A DNA stretch of 7,310 bases from Clostridiales bacterium (GTDB lineage Bacteria > Bacillota > Clostridia > Saccharofermentanales > UBA5734): NCBI GenBank assembly GCA_003532195.1, contig DOFA01000077.1, forward strand, positions 1 to 7,310. The letters run 5' to 3'. The translations under genes were made by a program, and so were the position numbers. Under the pieces are notes generated by a model, which saw only the letters and a list, made by a program, of their open reading frames with translations, ran no database searches and was not told where the DNA came from. The stretch's first letter is position 1. The number at the start of each line of letters is the position of its first letter. Of this stretch, positions 1 through 5,131 are shown in pieces.

Positions 1-934
1 CCATCGGCTTATAACCGACATTCAGACCGGCCCAGGCCTGCTCCTTGCCCCAGTCGACGGTATAGGTGAACAGGCCGGGATTGGCGCTGGTAAATTTGGC
101 CGAGGCTTTCAGGCCATAAATCTCAAAATAGAAATTATCCGTACAACCCGGCGCCATGCGCTTGGTTTCCAGATACATCGTAAAGGGCAGGTTGTCAGGA
201 CCGGCAGTCTCGCAAACCAGGGTCGCGTTGTCCCACGTGTCACAGGCGGCCTGGCCGCCCTTGCCATCCGGGCGGACGGTAATGAATTTGTCGAGACGGG
301 CGTAGACATTACGCGGCAGAAAACCCATGCGGAAGGGAACATGCTGGGTATGGATGCCCAGATCGCCCATGCAGCCGTACTCGCCGTTGACGGCGACCTT
401 GCGTTTCCAGTTGATCGGTTTGTTGACATCCATATCGCTGCTGTGGCAGAATCCGGCTTTGATTTCCAGAATCCGGCCGAAACGCTCTTCGCGGATCCAG
501 CGGATCAGCAGCTGCATGGCCGGATAGTAGGGGAATTCGCTGGAACAGCGGGCGAAGACACCGGGATTGCGATCTAGGGCGGCCAGGATCGCCTGGCTTT
601 GTTCCTGGTCCATGCCGAATGGCTTTTCGCCCATGAGGTGCTTGCCAGCATTGATGGCATCCACGTAAATGCGCTCGTGCAGATTGTGCGGTACGGCGAT
701 ATAGACCGCGTCAACTTCCGATAAAGCCAGCAAATCATGATAATCGCTGAAAACATGGCGCAGTCCGGGTACATTGCGGCTGAACCAGGCAGTATTGTCG
801 GGATTGACATCGCAGACGGCGATGATCTCCGGCCGGGCGACATCGATGCTCAAATGCCCCCAACGGGCCGCGGCGCTGGCAAATTCCCGCCCCATCAGAC
901 CGCAGCCGATAATTCCAAACCGATATGTTCGCAT
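1..934 (-). CDS. Gfo/Idh/MocA family NAD(P)-dependent oxidoreductase, C-terminus beyond left edge
   Basis: This is a predicted soluble, cytoplasmic dehydrogenase that would oxidise or reduce a sugar, polyol or sugar-derived hydroxyl using NAD(P). I translated 311 codons from the ATG at 934 without meeting a stop; the reading frame leaves the window. The N-terminal Rossmann fold shows G10-x-G12-x-x-G15 (FGIIGCGLMG) after the first strand. The family's E-K-P motif, which contributes the conserved lysine, is at 103-105. A G-x3-D-L-G-x-H motif (G187, D191, H195) matches the second family signature, with D191 and H195 in the usual catalytic positions. The start is fixed by GAGGAG (940-945) five bases upstream and by a promoter just beyond it. 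Typical members have about 330-400 residues, so perhaps 50-90 are missing. It is distinct in sequence from the second family member at 3736-4866. Family is certain; the substrate cannot be read from sequence. Confidence 0.93.
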   Translation of the reverse strand, partial: MRTYRFGIIGCGLMGREFASAAARWGHLSIDVARPEIIAVCDVNPDNTAWFSRNVPGLRHVFSDYHDLLALSEVDAVYIAVPHNLHERIYVDAINAGKHLMGEKPFGMDQEQSQAILAALDRNPGVFARCSSEFPYYPAMQLLIRWIREERFGRILEIKAGFCHSSDMDVNKPINWKRKVAVNGEYGCMGDLGIHTQHVPFRMGFLPRNVYARLDKFITVRPDGKGGQAACDTWDNATLVCETAGPDNLPFTMYLETKRMAPGCTDNFYFEIYGLKASAKFTSANPGLFTYTVDWGKEQAWAGLNVGYKPM

Positions 935-967
935 ATTATCTCCTCGAAAGTTTTTAGTTGCGATCTA

Positions 968-996
968 ATTATAGAATTACCAGAAACGAAAGTCAA
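968..996 (-). promoter_or_regulatory. Sigma-70/SigA-type promoter of the left oxidoreductase
   Basis: Reading the minus strand, TTGACT (996-991) and a perfect TATAAT (973-968) are separated by exactly 17 bases. Transcription should start near 961, giving a leader of about 27 bases with a good Shine-Dalgarno. The -35 hexamer overlaps the promoter-proximal copy of the 22-bp repeat array, so a bound protein would touch RNA polymerase directly. Confidence 0.85.
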
Positions 997-1047
997 CAAA
1001 TTACGGAACGAAATACAATAATTTTGCAAGCGAAAGTTAATTCGCTT
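982..1047. repeat. Three degenerate direct repeats with exact 22-bp period (candidate regulator array)
   Basis: The plus-strand core CGAAA occurs at 987-991, 1009-1013 and 1031-1035, each 22 bp from the next. The ten-base consensus CGAAAKWYAA fits all three (CGAAAGTCAA, CGAAATACAA, CGAAAGTTAA). Over the whole 22-bp unit, copies one and two agree at 15 positions, one and three at 12, and two and three at 11. The spacing is about two helical turns, so the copies face the same side of the DNA. The first copy overlaps the -35 box of the left oxidoreductase, the geometry of sites for activators that bind direct repeats. The binding protein is unknown and is not encoded in this window. Confidence 0.55.
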
Positions 1048-1052
1048 GCAAA
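1023..1052. repeat. Perfect 12-bp inverted repeat with 6-bp centre
   Basis: TTTGCAAGCGAA (1023-1034) is followed by six bases and its exact reverse complement (1041-1052). It lies about 30 bp upstream of the -35 box of the left oxidoreductase and contains the distal copy of the 22-bp repeat in its left arm. It could be an operator. As RNA it would form a 12-bp hairpin about 175 bases beyond the larA-family stop codon, but neither strand has the run of U expected of an intrinsic terminator, so an operator or a 3'-end stabilising hairpin is more likely. Confidence 0.6.
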
Positions 1053-1187
1053 TCCGGTCTCGGCGGCAGAATCCGCCGCTATCTGCAGGAAGTCCGGATT
1101 ACAGTCGCCCGCCTGAAATCCGGCGAACAGGAAAAAGCGGCCTGCGCGTATGCTCTAGACAAGCTGCTGGACACCCTGCTGGAATGA
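1041..1187 (+). pseudogene. Possible orphan C-terminal coding remnant
   Basis: After a TAA at 1038-1040, this plus-strand frame stays open to TGA at 1185-1187 but has no ATG, GTG or TTG start. The translation from about 1077 looks like a genuine protein end: a charged, helical stretch including RRYLQEVRITVARLKSGEQ and ending DKLLDTLLE-stop, with codon choice like the real genes around it. No other gene is predicted on either strand here. It may be what is left of a deleted gene, with the inverted repeat at 1023-1052 near the break. I do not recognise the family, and a chance open frame in G+C-rich DNA cannot be excluded. Confidence 0.25.
1061..1078. repeat. Short GC-rich hairpin in the spacer
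   Basis: CGGCGG (1061-1066), a six-base loop and CCGCCG (1073-1078) form a perfect 6-bp stem. It lies downstream of the larA-family gene on the minus strand and within the candidate coding remnant on the plus strand. No U tract follows on either strand, so I do not call a terminator. Confidence 0.3.
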
Positions 1188-1210
1188 TACTGCTGGAATG
1201 ATACTGCTGG
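1176..1210. repeat. 14-bp tandem repeat, 2.5 copies
   Basis: The unit CTGCTGGAATGATA starts at 1176 and 1190 without any mismatch, and a third partial copy (CTGCTGG) runs 1204-1210. The first unit contains the TGA that ends the putative coding remnant, so the duplication looks like replication slippage over the end of that frame. It sits 16 bp beyond the larA-family stop codon. Confidence 0.75.
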
Positions 1211-1225
1211 GAAGACCTTGCCGGA

Positions 1226-2500
1226 TCAGGTTCCGACGATGACCGAAATGCCATTGGGGATCACGGTGACGCCGGCGTTCGCGCCGCGCAGCTTGCGCGC
1301 CAGAGCCAGGGCGCCGTTTAAATCGGCGGCATAGGTCATTTTCATATCCGTGATGATCGGCTCGAGTTCCGGGCGAGTGACAAAAATGACCGGGTGTCCG
1401 GCGATAATCCGGGCCAGGATCTGGGCTTCCCATTGGTCCGGCTCGGTTTCGCTCATCGGAGTCCGGCTGCAGCAATCATAAAGCTTGGCCGCGGAGTCGC
1501 AGTCGCGTAAAGCCCGGTAAAAGCTGTCGCCGCCGATGCCATCGGCGCATTCGGCGCAGATAATCAGCACGCCGCCCGGGACAGCCGATGCTTCCGCCGT
1601 GCACAGGCCCTTGACCGCCTGATAGATGTTTTGATCGAGGGGGGCGCCGCCGTTGGATGTGATGACAATCTCGGCCGGCGCAGCCTGGACCCGGCAGAAT
1701 TGCTGCAGATAAACGCAGCCGGCGCGGTGGGCAAGTTCCGGGTGGCCGGCAAAGGCAGCGACGACTTTCTTTTCCTCATCGATAATGACATTGACCAGAA
1801 AAGCCAGCCGGGCCATTTGCGATGCCGCCAGCATATCCCGGTGAAGCGGATTGCCGTCCAGAATGCCTGCCCGGGCGAACGGACTGGCGATAAACTCGCC
1901 GCAGTGGTTACCCAGAACTGTTTCGCGGGCACAGATGCCGGGCAGAACGCTCTTGCGGCCGCCGGAAAAACCGGCGAAAAAATGCGGTTCGATAAAACCT
2001 TCCGCCAGCAGCAGATCGGTTTGTGCCGCCAGGCGGTTGATCAGTAATTCGGCGCCGGAGGGCAGCCGGCCCAAAGAACAAAGCGACTTTTGATCCTGAC
2101 AGTCGTGAACGACAATTTTTTCCTGCCTCAAGATGTCCGGACCAAGCTTGTGCCCAAGTTCCGCGCGGGTCGTGCCGCGGTGGAAACCGGTGGCCACGAG
2201 CAGCGTGATATCGAGCTCCGGGCTGGCTCGCCGCAATTCGGCCAGCATCAGGGGCAAGATGTGCCGGCTCGGTACCGGCCGGGTATGATCACTGATGATA
2301 ATAACGGCGTTTTTCTTCCGCAAGGCCATTTTGCCCAGGGGCGGGCTGTCTATGGGCTGTCTGAGGGCGGCGGCGACGATCTCGTCCTCCGGGAGAGCAG
2401 AGCTGAGCTCGCCGGTCCTGGGAACCAGACATCCCCGAATTTGATTTTCAGGCAGATCGAACGGTAAATAAGTCTGGCCGTATGGAATAGTAAAATTCAC
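1226..2500 (-). CDS. larA: LarA-family nickel-pincer-dependent hydroxyacid racemase/epimerase
   Basis: LarA enzymes invert 2-hydroxyacids such as lactate with a covalently bound nickel pincer nucleotide, by transient hydride transfer, in the cytoplasm. The product has 424 residues, the length of Lactiplantibacillus plantarum LarA. From memory of that enzyme, its key residues recur one position earlier: D71/R74 in the SDHTRPVP segment, H107 in ATGFHR, H173 and cofactor-binding K183 in the HFFAGFSGGRKSVLPG block, H199 in NHCGEF, and Q294/K297 in YQAVKG. The start is GTG at 2500, seven bases after GGAGG; an in-frame ATG further up overlaps the promoter -10 box and a still longer frame enters the next gene. 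Its own promoter lies at 2535-2563. The maturation genes larB, larC and larE are not in the window. Lactate is the default guess; relatives act on malate, phenyllactate or sugar acids, so substrate is open. Confidence 0.92.
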   Translation of the reverse strand: MNFTIPYGQTYLPFDLPENQIRGCLVPRTGELSSALPEDEIVAAALRQPIDSPPLGKMALRKKNAVIIISDHTRPVPSRHILPLMLAELRRASPELDITLLVATGFHRGTTRAELGHKLGPDILRQEKIVVHDCQDQKSLCSLGRLPSGAELLINRLAAQTDLLLAEGFIEPHFFAGFSGGRKSVLPGICARETVLGNHCGEFIASPFARAGILDGNPLHRDMLAASQMARLAFLVNVIIDEEKKVVAAFAGHPELAHRAGCVYLQQFCRVQAAPAEIVITSNGGAPLDQNIYQAVKGLCTAEASAVPGGVLIICAECADGIGGDSFYRALRDCDSAAKLYDCCSRTPMSETEPDQWEAQILARIIAGHPVIFVTRPELEPIITDMKMTYAADLNGALALARKLRGANAGVTVIPNGISVIVGT

Positions 2501-2507
2501 AAAAAGA

Positions 2508-2512
2508 CCTCC
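2508..2512 (-). promoter_or_regulatory. Shine-Dalgarno that fixes the GTG start of the larA-family gene
   Basis: GGAGG on the minus strand ends seven bases before GTG (2500-2498). Translation from here begins V/M-N-F-T-I-P-Y-G, as expected for the first strand of LarA proteins, and gives the family length. Confidence 0.85.
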
Positions 2513-2516
2513 ATAG

Positions 2517-2537
2517 GATGAGCTTTGCAGCTTCATC
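2517..2537. repeat. Inverted repeat over -10 box and start site of the larA-family promoter (candidate operator)
   Basis: The plus strand reads GATGAGCT, a TTGC centre, then AGCTTCATC: eight paired positions per arm with one extra T in the right arm. It overlaps the first half of the -10 box and the expected transcription start near 2528, a position where a repressor would block transcription. As RNA only part would be in the leader. It may instead be a chance palindrome. Confidence 0.35.
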
Positions 2538-2563
2538 ATATAGTTCTCAGAAGTAATTGACAA
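2535..2563 (-). promoter_or_regulatory. Sigma-70/SigA-type promoter of the larA-family gene
   Basis: On the minus strand TTGTCA (2563-2558) and TATGAT (2540-2535) are 17 bases apart, five of six matches to each consensus box. The predicted start near 2528 gives a leader of about 28 bases. The promoter lies between the membrane protein stop (2607) and larA, so larA can be expressed independently. I see no strong terminator in 2564-2606, so read-through from the gene upstream is also possible. Confidence 0.75.
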
Positions 2564-2606
2564 GAGTTCCAGCCAGCCCGGCGCTGTTGCCGCTGCAGCA
2601 GGATGC

Positions 2607-3110
2607 TTACGCCAGCTTGCTTTCCGGGCGCCGGATCTTTTCCATTTCCCGGACAAATGAGCCGGAAAGCTCGATATGGCCGCTCTCCAGGGCTTTCTGA
2701 TACAGCAGCAGCCAAGCCTGGACATACTCGCGCCGATGTTTGCAGATGACGATGGGTATGCCGCCGGTACCGTAGATCTTGACACAGGAGCTGAACTGGG
2801 TCAGGCTGAAGCGGCAGAACCTGATCTGGCGGATGTTTTCCCAGCCGAGATGCCAGATCATGCTGGAGATCATGGTGACACCGGCGTCGTCGATGACAAC
2901 CACGGATTTGGCAAAGAAAGACAGGTAAGGATAGATCAGAAGAATCAGCACGATCGGGATTGCAAAAACCAGCAGGATCTCGAGGCTGGAAAAGGTGTGG
3001 CTGCGCAAATAGAATAATAGCAGGCCTGAGTGCAGCAAGAGGAATCCCAGGATCGCTCCGACAATGGAAACCAGGACAAAGGAGCGATTATAATCATAAA
3101 CATATTTCAT
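2607..3110 (-). CDS. Small membrane protein with two transmembrane helices and a probable PH-like domain
   Basis: The function is unknown. The 167-residue product has two hydrophobic segments, about 11-35 (SFVLVSIVGAILGFLLLHSG) and about 44-66, joined by a short loop, then a soluble domain from about 69 to 145. That domain begins V-V-I-D-D-A-G-V-T and continues with W-x-x-L-x-W-E-N-I-R-Q-I, a pattern typical of bacterial PH-like (YcxB/YdbT-type) domains, and ends in a charged helix. With two helices, both ends probably face the cytoplasm. The start at 3110 is chosen because GGAGGG (3118-3123) precedes it by seven bases and the hydrophobic helix follows at once. The frame stays open upstream to an ATG at 3233, adding 41 residues with an odd second hydrophobic patch, but that start lacks a good ribosome binding site. 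No convincing promoter was found. Confidence 0.7.
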   Translation of the reverse strand: MKYVYDYNRSFVLVSIVGAILGFLLLHSGLLLFYLRSHTFSSLEILLVFAIPIVLILLIYPYLSFFAKSVVVIDDAGVTMISSMIWHLGWENIRQIRFCRFSLTQFSSCVKIYGTGGIPIVICKHRREYVQAWLLLYQKALESGHIELSGSFVREMEKIRRPESKLA

Positions 3111-3264
3111 CCGGCTGCCCTCCAATTCTCTGCACGTGGCCATGCGATGCCGTTCAGGCAGATCTAAAACTGCTCCTACTATTAGTACGAAGAAATAGGG
3201 CATTTTGTTACAGCGTTTGCGGAAAAATTTCATTTATTTTCCATTTTCTCCGTTATGCATAGAG

Positions 3265-3287
3265 AAAAACGCCGCGCTTTGGCGGTT
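3265..3287 (-). terminator. Weak candidate intrinsic terminator, minus strand
   Basis: On the minus strand a small stem (CGCC at 3284-3281 with GGCG at 3273-3270, extendable by two A-T pairs past a bulge) is followed directly by five T (3269-3265). It could stop transcription arriving antisense from the oxidoreductase gene at 3736-4866 before it reaches the membrane protein gene. The stem is short, so the call is tentative. Confidence 0.2.
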
Positions 3288-3301
3288 ATGCCCGTGTTGC
3301 G

Positions 3302-3329
3302 TTGACAATTGCGTTCAATCGGATATGAT
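3302..3329 (+). promoter_or_regulatory. Sigma-70/SigA-type promoter of the cupin gene
   Basis: A perfect TTGACA (3302-3307) and TATGAT (3324-3329) are separated by 16 bases. Transcription should begin near 3336, leaving a leader of about 75 bases. TTGCGTT occurs twice at a 12-bp interval (3297-3303 and 3309-3315), flanking and overlapping the -35 box. The leader contains a small hairpin candidate (GCATC 3366-3370 with GATGC 3380-3384) just before the ribosome binding site. Confidence 0.75.
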
Positions 3330-3410
3330 GAAAGCAGATGCAGCGTGCGAAAGCAGCCAAGCGGTGCATCCGCATCGGAGATGCCCGGGGATTGAGAGGA
3401 GGTTCGCTCT

Positions 3411-3734
3411 ATGATTGAACAGCTTTACAATTTTACCCGCAGCGACAGTAAAATCATCGAAAGGATTGTCGATGATGAATATGTTGCCATTAACCACATG
3501 ATTCTCAACCGTTCCGAAGCGCTGCCCGAACACAATGCCAATTCACATGTTTATATGGCCATCGTCCAGGGCAGCATCACCCTGCAGCTGGATGACCAGG
3601 CAGCGCACACCTACGCAGCCGGCAGCATCATCGCCATCCCTTACAAGACCAAAATGAATGTATCCAATCAAGATCTGGAGACATTAGAGTTTTTTGTCAT
3701 CAAGGCGCCCAGTCCCCGCAACATGGCGCACTGA
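3411..3734 (+). CDS. Small single-domain cupin protein
   Basis: A 107-residue protein that is essentially one beta-barrel cupin domain. AGGAGG (3397-3402) lies eight bases before the ATG. The first cupin motif is recognisable around P39-E-H-N-A-N-S-H46 to G54, and the second around A70-G-S-I-I-A-I-P77 to N86. The usual metal ligands are altered: H41 and H46 are five apart where H-x-H is normal, the glutamate position is near M49, and the histidine expected after I-P-x-x-x is M82. It may therefore bind no metal and act as a sugar- or ligand-binding or structural cupin, or use other ligands. It has its own promoter and converges on the neighbouring oxidoreductase, with one base between stop codons. 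Which reaction or ligand it serves cannot be told. Confidence 0.85.
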   Translation: MIEQLYNFTRSDSKIIERIVDDEYVAINHMILNRSEALPEHNANSHVYMAIVQGSITLQLDDQAAHTYAAGSIIAIPYKTKMNVSNQDLETLEFFVIKAPSPRNMAH

Positions 3735-3735
3735 A

Positions 3736-4866
3736 TCAGCCGCAGTCCACCCATCGGTTCAGCCGGTCCGAATCATACGCGCAGCTCATGATCTTCTGAA
3801 TGTAGGCGCCGTCGGCAAAAGAGGGTGCCGCGGGCTTGTTTTCCGCAATGCAGGCGAGAAAGCTGTACAAGCAGTGCACATGGCCGCGGAGCCAGCCGAC
3901 GCCGGACTTGACGGAAGGGAAACCGCCGGAGGGTTCGGCATATCGGCCGACGCACTCGATCCGGGTGAATCCCCGGCAGCCGCCCAGCGGTTCTTCCGGC
4001 AGGGTATTGTCGTAGAATTCCAGCCAGTCAGGATCCATCAGGCTGAAGCGAAGCGCGCCGCGGTCGCCGTGAATTTCGAAACGCAGATCATCCTGGTATC
4101 CGGTGGCGACTTTTGTTGCTTCTAAAGTTCCCAGGCTGCCATTTTTCATTTGCGCCAGAATCAAGACGCTATCCTCAGCCTTGATTTCAACCGGGCGGCC
4201 ATCCACGCCCGGCCGCAGCGGATAAACGATGCTGGTTTTCGCCAGCAGCCGGTGATAATCGCCGATCAGCCAGCGCATCAGGTCAAGCACATGCGATCCT
4301 AAATCGAGGAGAACGCCGCCGCCGGCTGCCTGTTCCTGCTTCCAGCCGACCCGGCGCCCGGGATCTACGGAACCGGCATGGAGGAAGGCGGCCCGGAAAC
4401 TCAAAATCCGGCCGATGCGCCCTTCGTCGATCAACTGGCGGGCGCGGAGAGTCGCCGGATAGAAGCGCAGGTGAAAGACGACCTGATTGACCAGGGGATG
4501 ACCGTCCAGTGCCTGGAGAACGATATCGGCCTGCGCCGCATTGACGACCAGAGGCTTTTCGCAGTAGATATGCTTGCCGGCCTGAATGGCAGCCAGAATC
4601 ATCTCCAGGTGCCGGTTGTTCGGCGTGCAGATGCTGACCGCATCGATGTCCGGGCAATTCAGGATTTCATGGTAATCGTCGGTGGCGAAAACATAGCCCA
4701 GATCAGCCCGGAGTTTCGCCGCGTTGGCCGGATGGGCGCTGCAGATGCCGACCAGCCGGGCACGAAAAGGCAGATCCGGATAATACAGCGGCAGATTGCG
4801 GTAAGCGTAAGAATGGGTTTTCCCCATCATGCCGGCGCCGATCACACCGATCCCGATTTCTCTCAT
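3736..4866 (-). CDS. Gfo/Idh/MocA family NAD(P)-dependent oxidoreductase
   Basis: A complete 376-residue cytoplasmic dehydrogenase, of normal length, expected to act on a sugar, inositol-like polyol or related substrate. The Rossmann domain begins IGIGVIGAGMMG with G10-x-G12-x-x-G15. E-K-P is at 103-105 (YCEKPLVV). The C-terminal domain carries the second signature G182-G-G-V-L-L-D188-L-G190-S-H192-V-L-D195, with D188 and H192 in the catalytic positions, and W175-K176 just before it. The ATG at 4866 is chosen because GGAGG (4876-4880) precedes it by nine bases and the GxGxxG spacing is then typical; an ATG 13 codons upstream (4905) has no such site and adds a non-family extension. It differs clearly from the family member at 1-934 outside the motifs, so it is not a recent duplicate. 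It converges with the cupin gene. The specific substrate is unknown. Confidence 0.95.
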   Translation of the reverse strand: MREIGIGVIGAGMMGKTHSYAYRNLPLYYPDLPFRARLVGICSAHPANAAKLRADLGYVFATDDYHEILNCPDIDAVSICTPNNRHLEMILAAIQAGKHIYCEKPLVVNAAQADIVLQALDGHPLVNQVVFHLRFYPATLRARQLIDEGRIGRILSFRAAFLHAGSVDPGRRVGWKQEQAAGGGVLLDLGSHVLDLMRWLIGDYHRLLAKTSIVYPLRPGVDGRPVEIKAEDSVLILAQMKNGSLGTLEATKVATGYQDDLRFEIHGDRGALRFSLMDPDWLEFYDNTLPEEPLGGCRGFTRIECVGRYAEPSGGFPSVKSGVGWLRGHVHCLYSFLACIAENKPAAPSFADGAYIQKIMSCAYDSDRLNRWVDCG

Positions 4867-4913
4867 AGCAAATAACCTCCGATTCTGTCTGGGCTTGCGA
4901 TCCACTTGATTTT

Positions 4914-4919
4914 ATCATA
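4914..4919 (-). promoter_or_regulatory. Candidate -10 box for the complete oxidoreductase gene, without a matching -35
   Basis: TATGAT on the minus strand (4919-4914) lies about 47 bases upstream of the ATG. The hexamers 16 to 18 bases further up (TCATCT and its neighbours) match TTGACA poorly. If this is the promoter it probably needs an activator, unlike the near-consensus promoters of the other genes here. Confidence 0.4.
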
Positions 4920-4975
4920 GCTGTCTGACTGCCGCCAGATGACGCAGCCCGGCGAGGCTCGAGGCCCCTGGCGTA

Positions 4976-5004
4976 TTTTCATTCGGGCCGGAATCTGGTA
5001 TAAT
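4976..5004 (+). promoter_or_regulatory. Extended -10 promoter of the glucan synthase-like gene
   Basis: TATAAT (4999-5004) is perfect and preceded by TGG, forming the extended -10 motif TGnTATAAT. TTTTCA (4976-4981), a four-of-six -35 match, lies 17 bases upstream. Transcription should start near 5011, so the mRNA has a leader of about 120 bases before the ATG at 5132, long enough for regulation. I see no known riboswitch pattern in it. Confidence 0.7.
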
Positions 5005-5053
5005 GAAATTTATTCACCGAATTTGTACCAGGATTCAGTAGCGCAGGATCAAG

Positions 5054-5073
5054 TCAGCACAGATCAGCAAAGA
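5054..5073 (+). repeat. 10-bp tandem direct repeat in the long leader
   Basis: TCAGCACAGA (5054-5063) is followed at once by TCAGCAAAGA (5064-5073), one mismatch in ten. It lies in the 5' leader of the glucan synthase-like gene. It may be chance or a regulatory site. Confidence 0.3.
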
Positions 5074-5121
5074 CCAGATATGGCCGCTCTTTTTTCTTCA
5101 CAGCCGGCAGGCTGGGTGATC

Positions 5122-5128
5122 AGGAGGG
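5122..5128 (+). promoter_or_regulatory. Ribosome binding site with short spacing
   Basis: AGGAGGG is only three bases from ATG (5132), tighter than the 5-9 bases at the other genes. An in-frame TGA at 5117-5119 excludes any earlier start, and the first transmembrane helix starts about 10 residues after this ATG, so the start is well supported. Confidence 0.6.
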
Positions 5129-5131
5129 CGT

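Noticed and set aside
109..843. Small frames on both strands within the left oxidoreductase
   Set aside because: The uninterrupted minus-strand frame from 934 has the Rossmann and EKP signatures, which explains the open antisense and shifted frames.
982..1047. CRISPR array
   Set aside because: Only three degenerate units with a 22-bp period and no separate spacers; far too short and too diverged.
1631..2047. Plus-strand open frame of 138 codons opposite the larA-family gene
   Set aside because: It is a shadow of a gene with all conserved LarA residues; no ribosome binding site or domain.
2501..2785. Longer larA-family reading frame starting at 2785, or at the ATG pair near 2535-2540
   Set aside because: The extension overlaps the end of the membrane protein gene, and the ATG pair overlaps the -10 box, so it would not be in the mRNA. 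GTG at 2500 has the ribosome binding site and gives the family length.
4867..4905. In-frame ATG at 4905 as start of the complete oxidoreductase
   Set aside because: The 13 added residues are not family-like and have no ribosome binding site; ATG 4866 has GGAGG nine bases upstream.
5080..5100. Terminator at the T-rich run before the glucan synthase
   Set aside because: The T run has no stable stem in front of it, and it lies in the leader downstream of a good promoter.
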